Source: Halorubrum sp. Hd13 (lineage in GTDB: Archaea; Halobacteriota; Halobacteria; Halobacteriales; Haloferacaceae). Taken from it: a stretch of DNA of 43,572 nt. A model generated the notes under the pieces. That model was not told the origin of the DNA. It ran no database searches and saw only the letters and a list, made by a program, of their open reading frames with translations. The DNA is taken from positions 1 to 43,572 of the forward strand of contig NZ_NHOY01000003.1 of assembly GCF_002252755.1 (NCBI RefSeq), read 5' to 3'. Below are positions 33,063 through 41,431 of this stretch, piece after piece. The position numbers and the translations under genes were made by a program. Position 1 is the first letter of the stretch. Each line of letters begins with the position of its first letter.

Positions 33063-33293
33063 ATGGCCGTTACTCCGCTCACACCGTCGTTCGACCTCTC
33101 CCCGTCGTCGGGAATCGGCGCCCCGCCGCTCCAGTTTTCGGGCGACTTCCTCGAACTGGCGGTGGTGTTTTTCCTCATCGCGATCGTGGCGGCGATCTTC
33201 GGCGCGCGCGGGGTCGCCGGGGTCTCGATGGCGGCCGCGAAGTGGCTCGTCATCGTCTTCGTCGTGCTGGCGATCATCTCGGTGCTGCTCTGA
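33063..33293 (+). CDS. DUF1328 small membrane protein
   Basis: 76 aa. Two helices with the family pattern: [20 protein letters not shown], the short R-G-V-A-G turn, then [18 protein letters not shown] ending the protein. This matches DUF1328 (YtjA-like), widespread small membrane proteins of unknown role. The N-terminal ~25 residues are a Pro/Ser-rich extension not found in bacterial members. Confidence 0.82.
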   Translation: MAVTPLTPSFDLSPSSGIGAPPLQFSGDFLELAVVFFLIAIVAAIFGARGVAGVSMAAAKWLVIVFVVLAIISVLL

Positions 33294-33411
33294 GGGGGTC
33301 CCGACCGTGGTCGCCGAGAGCAGAGAGCGCGCGAACGCGGGCCTCGGCTCCGTGAGGTCCGCGATCGACCCGGTGACGCGGTTCGAATCGCGGCGTCCGG
33401 GTCTCCGATAG

Positions 33412-33807
33412 ATGGACGCCCAACGCTGGTGGCCGCCGCTCGTCGAGCTCGCGGCGATCGCTTGGATCGCGCTGTTCCTCGCCGACCTCGCGATCGGCGT
33501 CGATCTGCTCGTCGCCTCCGCGGGGACCGAGAAGGCGGTCCGCGGCGCGCTGCAGTGGCTCCTCGTCGTCTTCCTCCTCGACCTCGTGCTCCTCTATCGG
33601 TGGTCGGACAGCGGCCCGAGGGAGTTCGTCCGTTCGAACTGGGTTCTCGTCCTCACCGCGGTCCCGTGGTTCCGTCCGTTCCGACTCCTCCGCGTCGGTC
33701 GCTCGGTGCGCGCGTTACGGCTCCTCACCGGATCGCGTCGGATCGGGTCGCTCCTGACAAAGCTCCGCCGCAAGTGTCGGAGCTTGTGGCGACGCTTACG
33801 CGACTGA
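33412..33807 (+). CDS. Voltage-sensor-like four-helix membrane protein without a pore domain
   Basis: 131 aa. Four hydrophobic segments: about 10-33 (with D25), 45-63 (with D57), 74-86, and an S4-like helix at about 87-106. The last has arginines at 88, 91, 94, 97, 100 and 103, exactly every third residue, as in voltage-sensor S4 helices. D25 and D57 could be counter-charges. The protein then ends in a basic tail (LLTKLRRKCRSLWRRLRD), with no room for S5-S6 and no selectivity-filter motif. It resembles the sensor half of ion-transport family proteins. It might be a truncated channel, a stand-alone sensor or a proton-channel-like protein; none of these is shown. Its end overlaps the convergent DUF389 gene by 12 nt. 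Confidence 0.6.
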   Translation: MDAQRWWPPLVELAAIAWIALFLADLAIGVDLLVASAGTEKAVRGALQWLLVVFLLDLVLLYRWSDSGPREFVRSNWVLVLTAVPWFRPFRLLRVGRSVRALRLLTGSRRIGSLLTKLRRKCRSLWRRLRD

Positions 33808-35184
33808 GGTCCTCGCCGAGGTCGGAATCCATTCGTCGAGCGACGGTCTCCACTCATCGAACGGCCACCGCACGCCCCGCTCGCCGTCGCCGGTGGCCGG
33901 CGCGCGCTGGTAGTCGACGAACCGAACGTCGACGCGGACCGATCGAGCCGTCCGGTTGTCGATCTCGGCCTGGAGATCGGTCGCGAGCCGCTCGTGTTCG
34001 CTGTCGCCGGAGCGCCCCACAGTTACCGTCACCGAGACCTCGTCGCTGAACGCGCCCGCGTCGTTGTACTCGGTCGCGACGCCGGCGAGTTCCAGCTCGC
34101 TGTACTCCTCGCCGTCGAGGACCGTTTGGACCCCGTCGTTCGCCTCCTGCTCGAAGACGAGGTGCTGGTACGTGCCGAGGGCGGTCACCGCGACGACGAC
34201 GACGAACAACAGGACGATCACGGCGTACGCGCCCGACCGCAGCGAGACGTCGGCGCTCTCGCGGACGGCGGGAATGACCGACGAACGGTAGCCGAGCGCG
34301 ACGAGCGTGAGGTACGCGGTGAGGTTGATGAAGACGATGTTCATCAAGAGCAGGACGGTTCCGCCCGCGACGACGAGCGGCTGGCCCCAGGCCGTGCCGA
34401 TGCCGGCCACCGCCGCCGCGGGGACGATGGCCGCCGCGACGGCGACGCCGGCGATGGAGACGGGGAGGTCGGTCGCGATCGCGAGCGCGCCGGCGAACCC
34501 GGCGGAGACGGCGATGGCGAACGTCAGGAGGTTCGGGGTGACGAACGCGCCCACCTGCCCGATGGTCGCGACGTCCAGCGTCGACGGGACGAATCCGCTC
34601 CGCTGCAGGAACACGCTCATTGCGACCGCGCCGAGGTACGCGACGACGAGTCCCGTCACCTGCGAGGTGGCGCTGTCGACGACCATCTCGTGGTCGCTGA
34701 TGACGGCGCCGACGCTCGCGGAGAGCGTCGATCCGGCGAACGGCGCGATCACCATGGCGCCGACGATGACGATCGCGGAGTCCAGGAGGAGGCCGCCGAC
34801 CGCGACGACGGCGCTCGCGACGGCGAACGCGAGGTAGGTCGCCGTGTCCGGCGTCAGATCCTCCGCGCGCGCCCGGATTTCGACGTTCGGAGCGCCTCTT
34901 TTACCCTTCGGCCCCTCGACGTACCGGTCTTCCAACTCGTCCGCGTTCGGCACCGTCGCCTCCTCGACGTCCGTGACGACGGTGTACGTGTCCTCGTCGA
35001 GTCCGGCCTCGTACAGCCGGTCGAGGACCACGCCCACGGCGCCTGACGGCACCGGTATCTCCGCCAGACTCCCCTCTCGGCGACCGTTCGCGTCGGTGAA
35101 GACGAACTCCACCTCCATCTCCGAGAGCGCCTCTCGGACGGCGTCGCGGTCGTCTTTCGGGACGAAAACCTGAACGAGTCTCAC
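33796..35184 (-). CDS. DUF389 / TIGR00341 membrane protein
   Basis: 462 aa from a GTG at 35184, giving VRLVQVFVPKDDRDAVREAL, the usual family N-terminus. An ATG at 35220 in frame lies beyond the TATA region, so I reject it. The N-terminal ~110 residues are a soluble ACT-like domain. The membrane core follows with TPDTATYLAFAVASAVVAVG, SAIVIVGAMVIAPFAGSTLS (family signature) and about eight helices. The C-terminal ~110 residues are a soluble domain with two periplasmic-type strands. Function unknown. The reverse-strand TTTTACTAAT at 35208-35217 is about 28 nt before the GTG. Confidence 0.85.
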   Translation of the reverse strand: MRLVQVFVPKDDRDAVREALSEMEVEFVFTDANGRREGSLAEIPVPSGAVGVVLDRLYEAGLDEDTYTVVTDVEEATVPNADELEDRYVEGPKGKRGAPNVEIRARAEDLTPDTATYLAFAVASAVVAVGGLLLDSAIVIVGAMVIAPFAGSTLSASVGAVISDHEMVVDSATSQVTGLVVAYLGAVAMSVFLQRSGFVPSTLDVATIGQVGAFVTPNLLTFAIAVSAGFAGALAIATDLPVSIAGVAVAAAIVPAAAVAGIGTAWGQPLVVAGGTVLLLMNIVFINLTAYLTLVALGYRSSVIPAVRESADVSLRSGAYAVIVLLFVVVVAVTALGTYQHLVFEQEANDGVQTVLDGEEYSELELAGVATEYNDAGAFSDEVSVTVTVGRSGDSEHERLATDLQAEIDNRTARSVRVDVRFVDYQRAPATGDGERGVRWPFDEWRPSLDEWIPTSARTSVA

Positions 35185-35220
35185 ACCGGCCAGTCGCGGC
35201 AGATGCGTTTTACTAATCAC

Positions 35221-35554
35221 CTGCTACGGATCAGTAACGGAGAACATATTCGACCGAGCGGTCCGACATCGAGCGCAACGCTCGACGCTATCGGAGTTAA
35301 AACCGACTCACGACACGTGAGAAACCGGTCCGGACGCTCGCGACCCGCGTAGCGACGAGGCCAGGGCCCTCTACTCGTGAACCGCTGACACCTCGCCGGT
35401 TTTGCGACAGTATAACTAATGAATCGTCTCCGCCACTACCCGCATGGACACCGCGTCACTCGCGACACCGGTCGACCGACGCCCGCCGTCGACCGTGAGG
35501 CCTCGACCCCCGTTCGACGCCCTCGATGACTGAAGACGGAGCCTCCGTCGGCGC
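35221..35554. other. Intergenic region with a possible small leader ORF
   Basis: This 334-nt gap carries the DUF389 TATA box at its left end. On the right, AGTATAACTAATG at about 35409-35421 is a good rightward TATA candidate. It is followed by a 29-codon frame at 35444-35533 and a 10-codon frame at 35526-35558 that overlaps the yihY-like start. A short hairpin (GACGGAG/CTCCGTC) lies at about 35535-35549, over the 10-codon frame. Confidence 0.5.
35444..35533 (+). CDS. Possible 29-aa leader peptide
   Basis: Too short to recognise. The frame begins with ATG about 28 nt after a TATA-like box (AGTATAACTAAT), as expected for a leaderless haloarchaeal gene, and encodes a Pro/Arg-rich peptide starting MDTASLATPVDRRPPS. 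Its end overlaps a 10-codon frame at 35526, which in turn overlaps the ATG of the YihY-like gene at 35555. This may be a chain of coupled short frames, or the remnants of a longer N-terminus for YihY. Low confidence. Confidence 0.25.
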   Translation: MDTASLATPVDRRPPSTVRPRPPFDALDD

Positions 35555-36397
35555 ATGAGGCCGTCGGGATCCGACGACGCGAGGGGCCCCTCCCGCGCGT
35601 CGGTAAGGCAACTCGCGGCGGCGGTCGTCGCGCTCGCCCGGAAAAACGATATCGGCGTCGTCGCTTCGGGCGTCGCGTTTTACCTGTTCAACTCCCTCGT
35701 GCCGCTGCTGTTGTTCGCGTTTATCGGGCTCTCGGCGGCCGGGTGGCTCGGCCCCGCCGTCGGCCTCTTCGGAGCCGTGGCCGGGATCGACGCCGGCGCG
35801 CTCGCCGCCTCGTTGGATTCGATCGTCGGCGACGACGCGGACCGACGACGGGCGGTCGTCATCGCCGGTCTGATCCTGTTGTGGAGCTCGCTGCGATTGG
35901 TGCAGGCGATCAACGTGTCGTTCCAGACGATACACGGCGTGCGCCACGAGCACTCGGTGGTCGAGACCGTGTTGGACAGTCTGATCGTGTTCGCGACGAT
36001 CATCGTCCTCGTTCCCGTCGGGTCGCTGCTCGTGGTGGCGCTGACGGTCGCGACGGACGTCTCCGTCGTTAGGGCGGTCAGTGCTCCGCTGCTGTGCGTC
36101 GCGCTCTTCGCCGGGTTTCTGCCGATGTACTACCGGTTCTCGGCCCCGGAGACGACGCTCTCGCAGGCGTTTCCGGGCGCGGCGCTCGCCGCGGTCGCGT
36201 GGGCGCTCTGCGCCGTCGGGCTCCGGCTGTACATCTCGACCTCACAGAGCGTCAGACTGTACGGCGTCGCCGGCGGCGTCCTTCTGGTGTTGACGTGGCT
36301 GTACGTCGGCGGCCTGACGCTCCTCGCCGGGGCGGCCCTGAACGCCGTTCTGACGGGGAGCGTCGACATCGACGCCGGCGAGCGTCCCGACGGGTGA
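35555..36397 (+). CDS. YihY/BrkB-family inner membrane protein
   Basis: 280 aa, six helices. The family pattern is clear: ARKNDIGVVASGVAFYLFNS, LVPLLLFAFIGLSAAGWLG, LILLWSSLRLVQAINVSFQT (with the W-S-S-L-R motif), IHGVRHEHSVVETVLDSLI and LPMYYRFSAPETTLSQAFPG. The last helix region is GGVLLVLTWLYVGGLTLLAG. Once annotated as RNase BN, the family is now considered a membrane protein of uncertain transport role. No TATA box is close to this ATG; the likely promoter is at 35409-35421. Confidence 0.88.
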   Translation: MRPSGSDDARGPSRASVRQLAAAVVALARKNDIGVVASGVAFYLFNSLVPLLLFAFIGLSAAGWLGPAVGLFGAVAGIDAGALAASLDSIVGDDADRRRAVVIAGLILLWSSLRLVQAINVSFQTIHGVRHEHSVVETVLDSLIVFATIIVLVPVGSLLVVALTVATDVSVVRAVSAPLLCVALFAGFLPMYYRFSAPETTLSQAFPGAALAAVAWALCAVGLRLYISTSQSVRLYGVAGGVLLVLTWLYVGGLTLLAGAALNAVLTGSVDIDAGERPDG

Positions 36398-36427
36398 CCG
36401 GGAGACGGGCGGCATCGGAAGAAACGG

Positions 36428-36460
36428 TGGCCTCGGCACTCACGACTCACAACCTATCCA
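36428..36460. repeat. Dispersed repeat, copy 1
   Basis: TGGCCTCGGCACTCACGAC opens a 33-nt block that recurs with one mismatch at 39132-39164. It lies 31 nt after the YihY stop, at the left edge of the lower-GC segment. Confidence 0.85.
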
Positions 36461-36646
36461 GAGGGCGCGTCCTTTCCAACTCTTTCGAGATATCCACTCG
36501 GAAACCAGTTCTACGGGACTGATCATTTCACAACGGGAACGAGCGGAGCACGAAATCGCATCAACTCAGCCGATAGTGAATTCATCTTGAGGGCTCGGCC
36601 CCGATAACCGCAAAAGTGCTTTGGCCGTGGGAAACACATTAGGAGT

Positions 36647-37051
36647 ATGTCAGAGACGACGGAAACCGATGAGGTCGATCGGCTTCCGGTGTGGTCTGCG
36701 CAAGAGGACTGGTGCGCAGTTACGACCGGAATGGATGTTATCGGGTACAAGTGGCATCCAGTTATTATCGACCGATTGTTGAAACACGAACGCCTCCGTT
36801 TCAACGAACTTTCCCGGGAGATCGGTGGCGCCATCACGAACAAGGTACTCTCGTCGAGTCTCGACGACCTTGAGCAGAAAGACCTGGCCAAACGAACCGT
36901 CATCAACGACAAGCCCGTCGAAGTCGAGTACTCACTTACCGAGCGGGGGCGATCACTCGAGCCAGTGATCGAATCGCTGGAAACGTGGGCCGCGAACAAC
37001 TTCCAGCCAGCGGAGTCCAAGGCGGAATCGATCGTGGACCACGAGCGATAG
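36647..37051 (+). CDS. HxlR-family winged-helix regulator
   Basis: 134 aa. HxlR layout: WCAVTTGMDVIGYKWHPVII, then DRLLKHERLRFNELSREIGG, AITNKVLSSSLDDLEQKDLA (recognition helix and wing) and VEVEYSLTERGRSLEPVIES, followed by a short C-terminal helix. A Cys in the N-terminal arm (position 23) is present, as in redox- or aldehyde-sensing HxlR proteins, but there is only one, so sensing is speculative. Codon usage is less GC-biased than in the left part of the window. It lies next to two oxidoreductase genes (convergent with the dehydrogenase), possible targets. Confidence 0.88.
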   Translation: MSETTETDEVDRLPVWSAQEDWCAVTTGMDVIGYKWHPVIIDRLLKHERLRFNELSREIGGAITNKVLSSSLDDLEQKDLAKRTVINDKPVEVEYSLTERGRSLEPVIESLETWAANNFQPAESKAESIVDHER

Positions 37052-37175
37052 CGCGGTCGACTGCTTGCCGTCAATATCGATCGACTGCCAGGGGATCTAG
37101 TTTCGCTCGTCCTTTGAACGATCGAATATTTTCGTGCCCCTCTGTCTCGGTGGAATCCTCGTGCCGATGCGGACG

Positions 37176-38150
37176 CTATATCCAGGGCGTCTCGGGATCG
37201 ACGACGCTATCTGGGGTTTCGTCCCGCAAGACAGCGGCAACTGCGCGGGCGACCCCCGCTGAGAGGTCTCTCTGGCTTGCTCGGGAGTACCACGCTGTAT
37301 GTGGTGTGACGACGACATCGTCGCGTTCGAGGAGCGGATTCTCTGGATCGGGTGGCTCCGATTCGAGGACGTCGAGCCCTGCGCGGGCGATTTCGCCGCT
37401 TTCGAGTGCTGCTACGAGAGCAGTCTCATCGATGACTGGGCCACGTGAGGTGTTGATGATGATGCAGCTCTCGGGGAGCCGCTCGAATTCGTCGGTCGAG
37501 AACATGTGCCGTGTCTCGTCGTACAGCGGAACGTGAATCGACAGATAATCGACTCGCTCGAGCAACTCGTCGAACGATACCTTCCCGACGTCGTAGTCAC
37601 GCATCGTCGACGCATCGACGTAGGGATCCGTCGCTATCACGTCGACGCCGAAGGCTCGGAGTTTGGCGGCGAGTCGACGAGCGATACCACCGAATCCGAC
37701 GAGTCCGAGCGTGCCGCCCGATAACCGATGGAGCGGGCGACCGGTTTTCCAGTCCCACGTTCCAGACTTCACTGTGCGGTCGTACTGTGAGATCGCCCTG
37801 TTACACGCCAAAAGCAGCGCGAACGCGTGCGTCGAGACTTCTTCGAGCGAGTAATCGGGAACATTCACCACGGTGACACCGTTGTCAGCGGCCGCTTCCA
37901 CGTCGATGTTGTCGACGCCGATACCGGCCCGTCCGACGACCCGGAGCGTGTCAGTGCTTTCTAAGACATGCTGTGTGACTGGGGTGGCCGCGTCAACGAT
38001 GATCCCGTCTGCATCACCGACGGCCGCTGCTACGGCAGCTTCGGTTTTCGCGTCCAGCGTTTCAATAGTTGCACCGTTGGCTTCCAGGATCTCGGCTCGG
38101 TCGGTTCGGTCGACGGTCTTGTTGTCACAGAGGACGATCTTGTGTTCCAT
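37176..38150 (-). CDS. D-2-hydroxyacid dehydrogenase, CtBP-like subfamily
   Basis: 324 aa. NAD-dependent reduction of 2-oxoacids or oxidation of the hydroxyacids. The N-terminal substrate domain contains VVGRAGIGVDNIDVEAAADN. The NAD-binding motif is GTLGLVGFGGIARRLAAKL. The catalytic Arg is in INTSRGPVIDETALVAALES, the Glu in LDVLESEPPDPENPLL and the His in VVVTPHTAWYSRASQ, whose T-A-W-Y-S form is typical of the C-terminal-binding-protein-like branch. Substrate unknown. The next gene on the strand, an SDR, ends 21 nt upstream of this start, so the two may be co-transcribed. Confidence 0.88.
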   Translation of the reverse strand: MEHKIVLCDNKTVDRTDRAEILEANGATIETLDAKTEAAVAAAVGDADGIIVDAATPVTQHVLESTDTLRVVGRAGIGVDNIDVEAAADNGVTVVNVPDYSLEEVSTHAFALLLACNRAISQYDRTVKSGTWDWKTGRPLHRLSGGTLGLVGFGGIARRLAAKLRAFGVDVIATDPYVDASTMRDYDVGKVSFDELLERVDYLSIHVPLYDETRHMFSTDEFERLPESCIIINTSRGPVIDETALVAALESGEIARAGLDVLESEPPDPENPLLERDDVVVTPHTAWYSRASQRDLSAGVARAVAAVLRDETPDSVVDPETPWI

Positions 38151-38171
38151 CGGTTTGAGCGGTGAGTCGTG

Positions 38172-38942
38172 TTAAAGTTCCATCTGAGTGGGCCTCAGGA
38201 GAATCTCGTTGACGTCAACGTGGGGCGGTTGACTGACCGCGTACCTGACAGAGCGAGCAACGTCAGCGGGGTCGAGCGTCTCCATCCACTCCGGTGGCAG
38301 CCCCTCGGAGAGATCAGTTTCGACGAATCCGGGTTCGATGTCCGTCACACGGATGTATTCCGTATCTTCACCACTGAACTCCTCCCGAAGCGCCTCCGAG
38401 AACCCGTTCACGGCGTACTTCGACGCACTGTATCCGCTGGCCCCCGGGAACGATTTTCGTCCCGCAAGCGAGGAGATGTTGACGACGTGCCCCGAGCCCT
38501 GACGCTGCATGAGTGGCAGGACCGCCTGGGTGACCCGCATCAATCCGTTCAGATTCACGTCGATCATCCGCTGGAACTCCGTTATATCCGCCTCTTCCAC
38601 CTGATCGAGAATCATCATGCCGGCGCTGTTGACCAAGATATCGAGGCGACCAAATCTGTTCTCTATCTGTTCTATCGCCTCTCGTACGTCGTCCTCGTCG
38701 GTGATGTCAGTTTCGACGACGAGTGCTGTACCTCCGTCGGACTCAACACGTTCCTTGAGCTGTTGGAGTTTGTCTTTTCGTCTGGCGGCTAGTGCTACAC
38801 GAACTCCTTCACGAGCGAGCGTCTCTGCCGTCGACCTCCCGATGCCCGACGAAGCACCGGTGATGAGTGCGACTTTCTGTGCAGTATCCTCAGCGTCCGA
38901 ATCTGTGAGTGCAGCCATTGATTTCGTTCCACTTGAGTCCAT
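38172..38942 (-). CDS. Short-chain dehydrogenase/reductase (classical SDR)
   Basis: 256 aa. Cofactor motif TGASSGIG at 28-35, structural NSAG (105-108), catalytic S157/S158, Y171 and K175 in GYSASKYAVNGFSEALREE, then PGFVETDL. The Arg-Arg pair after the second strand (ALAARRKDKL) favours NADP(H). The family's closest general relatives include serine/3-hydroxy acid dehydrogenases of the YdfG type. I use the ATG at 38942, supported by a TATA box. It starts a likely two-gene unit with the CtBP-like dehydrogenase. Confidence 0.9.
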   Translation of the reverse strand: MDSSGTKSMAALTDSDAEDTAQKVALITGASSGIGRSTAETLAREGVRVALAARRKDKLQQLKERVESDGGTALVVETDITDEDDVREAIEQIENRFGRLDILVNSAGMMILDQVEEADITEFQRMIDVNLNGLMRVTQAVLPLMQRQGSGHVVNISSLAGRKSFPGASGYSASKYAVNGFSEALREEFSGEDTEYIRVTDIEPGFVETDLSEGLPPEWMETLDPADVARSVRYAVSQPPHVDVNEILLRPTQMEL

Positions 38943-38956
38943 GTCGGGAGCGGTGA

Positions 38957-38968
38957 TAAAGTATAAAG
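38957..38968 (-). promoter_or_regulatory. TATA box of the SDR-dehydrogenase unit
   Basis: Reverse-strand CTTTATACTTTA centres about 21 nt before the ATG at 38942, supporting that start over the internal ATG at 38918. Confidence 0.6.
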
Positions 38969-39477
38969 TTACTGACTATTCACGAGGTTTCGCGGACGAA
39001 ACTACCGTATGGATACGACATCTCAGAGTGAACTCCGTTCGCCCGTCGACTATGACGACTCACCTAGGGGGTAGCAGATGCGATTCTCTGACGTTCGTTC
39101 ACTTCTTTTCGTAACCGATTGGACAGAAGGTTGGCCTCGGCACTCACGACTCACAATCTATCCATAGTGAATGTACTTAACGCAGTTATAGACGCCGCTC
39201 AGTCCATTATCTGTTCACTCTCGATTACCACTCTTCGGCCGGTCGACCCTACGTGGAAGCTCGGACATGCCGTACGGCTTCTCGATACTACTGACCAGCC
39301 GCGCTGTTTATGCCTGTGTATTTCTACCATACATATATAAACAAAAATCAATACATCAGCGTTGCCCGATTCCGGCGCCAACCCCCTTATCGAACCGTTT
39401 CGCTCGGTTCCTGCCGGAACGCATCGCGGAGACTGGCAAAACACCGTTTGACGAAACTAATAGATCACCGATATATC
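38969..39477. repeat. Intergenic region with dispersed repeat, copy 2
   Basis: No gene is supported here. A degenerate repeat spans 39052-39168. Its left part (ATGACGACT, then GTAGCAGATGCGATTCTC at about 39071-39088) matches 41673 onward; its right part TGGCCTCGGCACTCACGAC at 39132 matches 36428 and, weakly, 41758. An AT-rich element, CATACATATATAAAC at about 39328-39343, looks like a promoter without a recognisable gene behind it. Confidence 0.75.
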
Positions 39478-39555
39478 ATGTTTCGACACGGCCGAACCGC
39501 CTCAGCGGAGCAGCGCACGCCCGGCTGCACCACACAGCGCTCTCGTTCACCATGA
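39478..39555 (+). CDS. Possible 25-aa upstream ORF coupled to the flavin reductase
   Basis: An ATG at 39478 opens a 25-codon frame (MFRHGRTASAEQRTPG...) whose TGA overlaps the ATG of the reductase as ATGA. A weak TATA-like ACTAATAG lies about 25 nt upstream. It could be a leader peptide for translational coupling, or just leader RNA. Confidence 0.25.
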   Translation: MFRHGRTASAEQRTPGCTTQRSRSP

Positions 39556-40260
39556 CACACGAAGCAAAAGTTGTTGACACGTATCAGATCACGCCCCGAG
39601 TGAAGGGGTTCCGTCTGCGAGTACCCGGTCACGAGTTCGAGTACGACCCGGGACAGCACACGACGATCCGGTTCGAATCGGGCAACGAGCGAATCGTCCG
39701 CCCGTACACGCCGACGAATCTGCCCGGTAGCGAAGAGCTGGCACTGACGATCAAACGCTACGATGACGGACTGGCGTCGTCGTACATGCACCAGAAGCGA
39801 CCGGGTGACACGGTCGAGATCGGCTCGATAGAGGGCGCGATCACTCGTCGACACGAGCCGAGACGTCGCTTTCCTCGCGTCCGGCACGGGCCTCACACCG
39901 ATGATGGCGATGCTCCGGCAGTATCTGCGCGAGGGCACTGGCCACGCGCACATCCTCCTCGGCGAGAAGCGAGCGGAGACCATCATTCACCGAGAGACGC
40001 TCAATGAACTGGCGGCGAACAATCCCAATCTCAACCTGACCTTCGTGCTCTCGGACCCCAACTGGGAATGGACCGGGCGGATCGGATACGCACAGGAACA
40101 CCTCGAAGACCTGTTCGACGAGTTCACCGAGCGGGACTTCTACGTGTGCGGGGTCCCGCCGATGGTCGTCCAGGCGAAAAACCGACTGGCCGAGCTTGGA
40201 GCGCCCGACGAGCGAATTCACAGCGAAGGCTGGGAAGACAGCGTCGTCGCAGACGACTAA
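39552..40260 (+). pseudogene. FAD/NAD(P)-dependent ferredoxin-reductase-like protein, frameshifted
   Basis: The first frame (from ATG 39552) gives the FAD domain: MTHEAKVVDTYQITPRVKGF, EYDPGQHTTIRFESG, and RPYTPTN, the flavin-binding R-x-Y-T motif. Near 39838-39843 the frame shifts by +1. The second frame then gives SLVDTSRDVAFLASGTGLTP (NAD(P)-binding), and DFYVCGVPPMVVQAKNRLAE near the C-terminus. Removing one base makes 708 nt, exactly 236 codons (235 aa plus stop), normal for the family. Every family landmark is intact, so either a recent inactivation or a sequencing error is likely. Electron partner unknown. Confidence 0.82.
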
Positions 40261-40369
40261 CGAGGAGTGACGATATTCGGTGAGTGCAAGGACCGTTCGC
40301 AGTCGGTTCGCTTGATCTGACCGTCCCCGGTTCGGCTCCTGGTACGGTATCCCGGTAGGCCCGGCTTGA

Positions 40370-41431
40370 CTATCGTTTGAGACGGCGCTCGGAGAGCCGC
40401 GGACAGCCGAGTCGGTCCATCGTGCCGTGCGCTACGAGTTCACGGAGTAGACCAAGATCTGCGCTCGCGTACGCTTTCAGGCAGTGAGCGAGTTGTACCG
40501 AATCGACCGATCCGTCCTCGGGACCGAGATACCGCTCGACGAGCGTCGCATAGTCACCGTCGGTCATCCGAGGGTCGGATACGTCCGAGAGCGGCATGGT
40601 GTCGACCTCGCCGCGCCAGTCTGCCCGGTCGATCCCGATGTCGTAGTCGCTGAGTAGAACCGGATCGACCTCGATGCCAAGTTGACGAGCCGCTTCGACA
40701 ACCGTGTCAGCCTCCGATCTGACCGGGACGCTCTCCGGGGTTGCGTGGAAACACCCGTTCAGCACCCGCTCTGCTCCGGTCCCAACGACATCGCCCCCCG
40801 ATGCTTGCGCGAGACGTTGATAGAGAATTTCGAGCGGAAAGCGGTCGTATCCACGCGTCACAAGCGTTGCGCCTTCTGCCTCCGAAAGGTCTTCGACGAC
40901 GTGCTCGAGCAGGAGCTGTTCGTCTCGCGTGTCGGGTTCCTCGCGATGATATACCGTCGCATCACTGGACCGGTCACAGTATGCGAAACAAACGGCGGCG
41001 ATTTCGTACGTCTCCGGGTCTTCCACCCGGATACCCCCCGTCTCATCCGTCGGCCGGGGTTGGACTGTCACAGCGATACGTTCGTCGCTTGCCCCTAGCT
41101 GGACCAGCCACGGCGTGTCAAGTTCAGCCAGTGGCGGGTGTGTCTGAGGCTCCGGTGCCTCGATACGTTCCACGCCACTGTTCCCGGATGGAAACACGAG
41201 CTGGGCCCCGAGTGACCTCGACCGGACGACCCGGTCGAACCGGTACCATTTGCCCGTCTCCAACGACGATTCAGTGGCCGATGGCTCTTGGACTGCTACC
41301 CGTAGCTCCGTCCCCTCGATATCGGTACAGTATACCATGGACGTGGGTTCGGCCGGGTCGTCTGCAACGTAGTCAACCCGGAGTGGAACCTCTAAGCCAC
41401 GCTCCGCCGAAATCTCTCTCGAGGCTATCAT
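40370..41431 (-). CDS. OB-fold plus degenerate PolB-like exonuclease protein
   Basis: 353 aa, soluble and acidic. The N-terminal ~95 residues (VPLRVDYVADDPAEPTSMVY, then GKWYRFDRVVRSRSLGAQLV) have the strand pattern of a nucleic-acid-binding OB fold. Residues 135-340 follow the order of DnaQ/PolB-like 3'-5' exonucleases: EQLLLEHVVEDLSEAEGATL, VTRGYDRFPLEILYQRLAQA (motif II-like, Asp present), DIGIDRADWRGEVDTMPLSD, and AHCLKAYASADLGLLRELVA (motif III-like). The first acidic motif is replaced by IAAVCFAYCDRS, so catalysis may be lost. This is a pattern-based guess. The reverse-strand GCCGTATTTTCTC at about 41448-41460 may be its TATA region. Confidence 0.5.
   Translation of the reverse strand: MIASREISAERGLEVPLRVDYVADDPAEPTSMVYCTDIEGTELRVAVQEPSATESSLETGKWYRFDRVVRSRSLGAQLVFPSGNSGVERIEAPEPQTHPPLAELDTPWLVQLGASDERIAVTVQPRPTDETGGIRVEDPETYEIAAVCFAYCDRSSDATVYHREEPDTRDEQLLLEHVVEDLSEAEGATLVTRGYDRFPLEILYQRLAQASGGDVVGTGAERVLNGCFHATPESVPVRSEADTVVEAARQLGIEVDPVLLSDYDIGIDRADWRGEVDTMPLSDVSDPRMTDGDYATLVERYLGPEDGSVDSVQLAHCLKAYASADLGLLRELVAHGTMDRLGCPRLSERRLKR

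Noticed and set aside
33375-33398. T-arm-like GCGGTTCGAATCGCG suggesting a tRNA
   Set aside because: No matching acceptor, D or anticodon arms within 80 nt; chance similarity.
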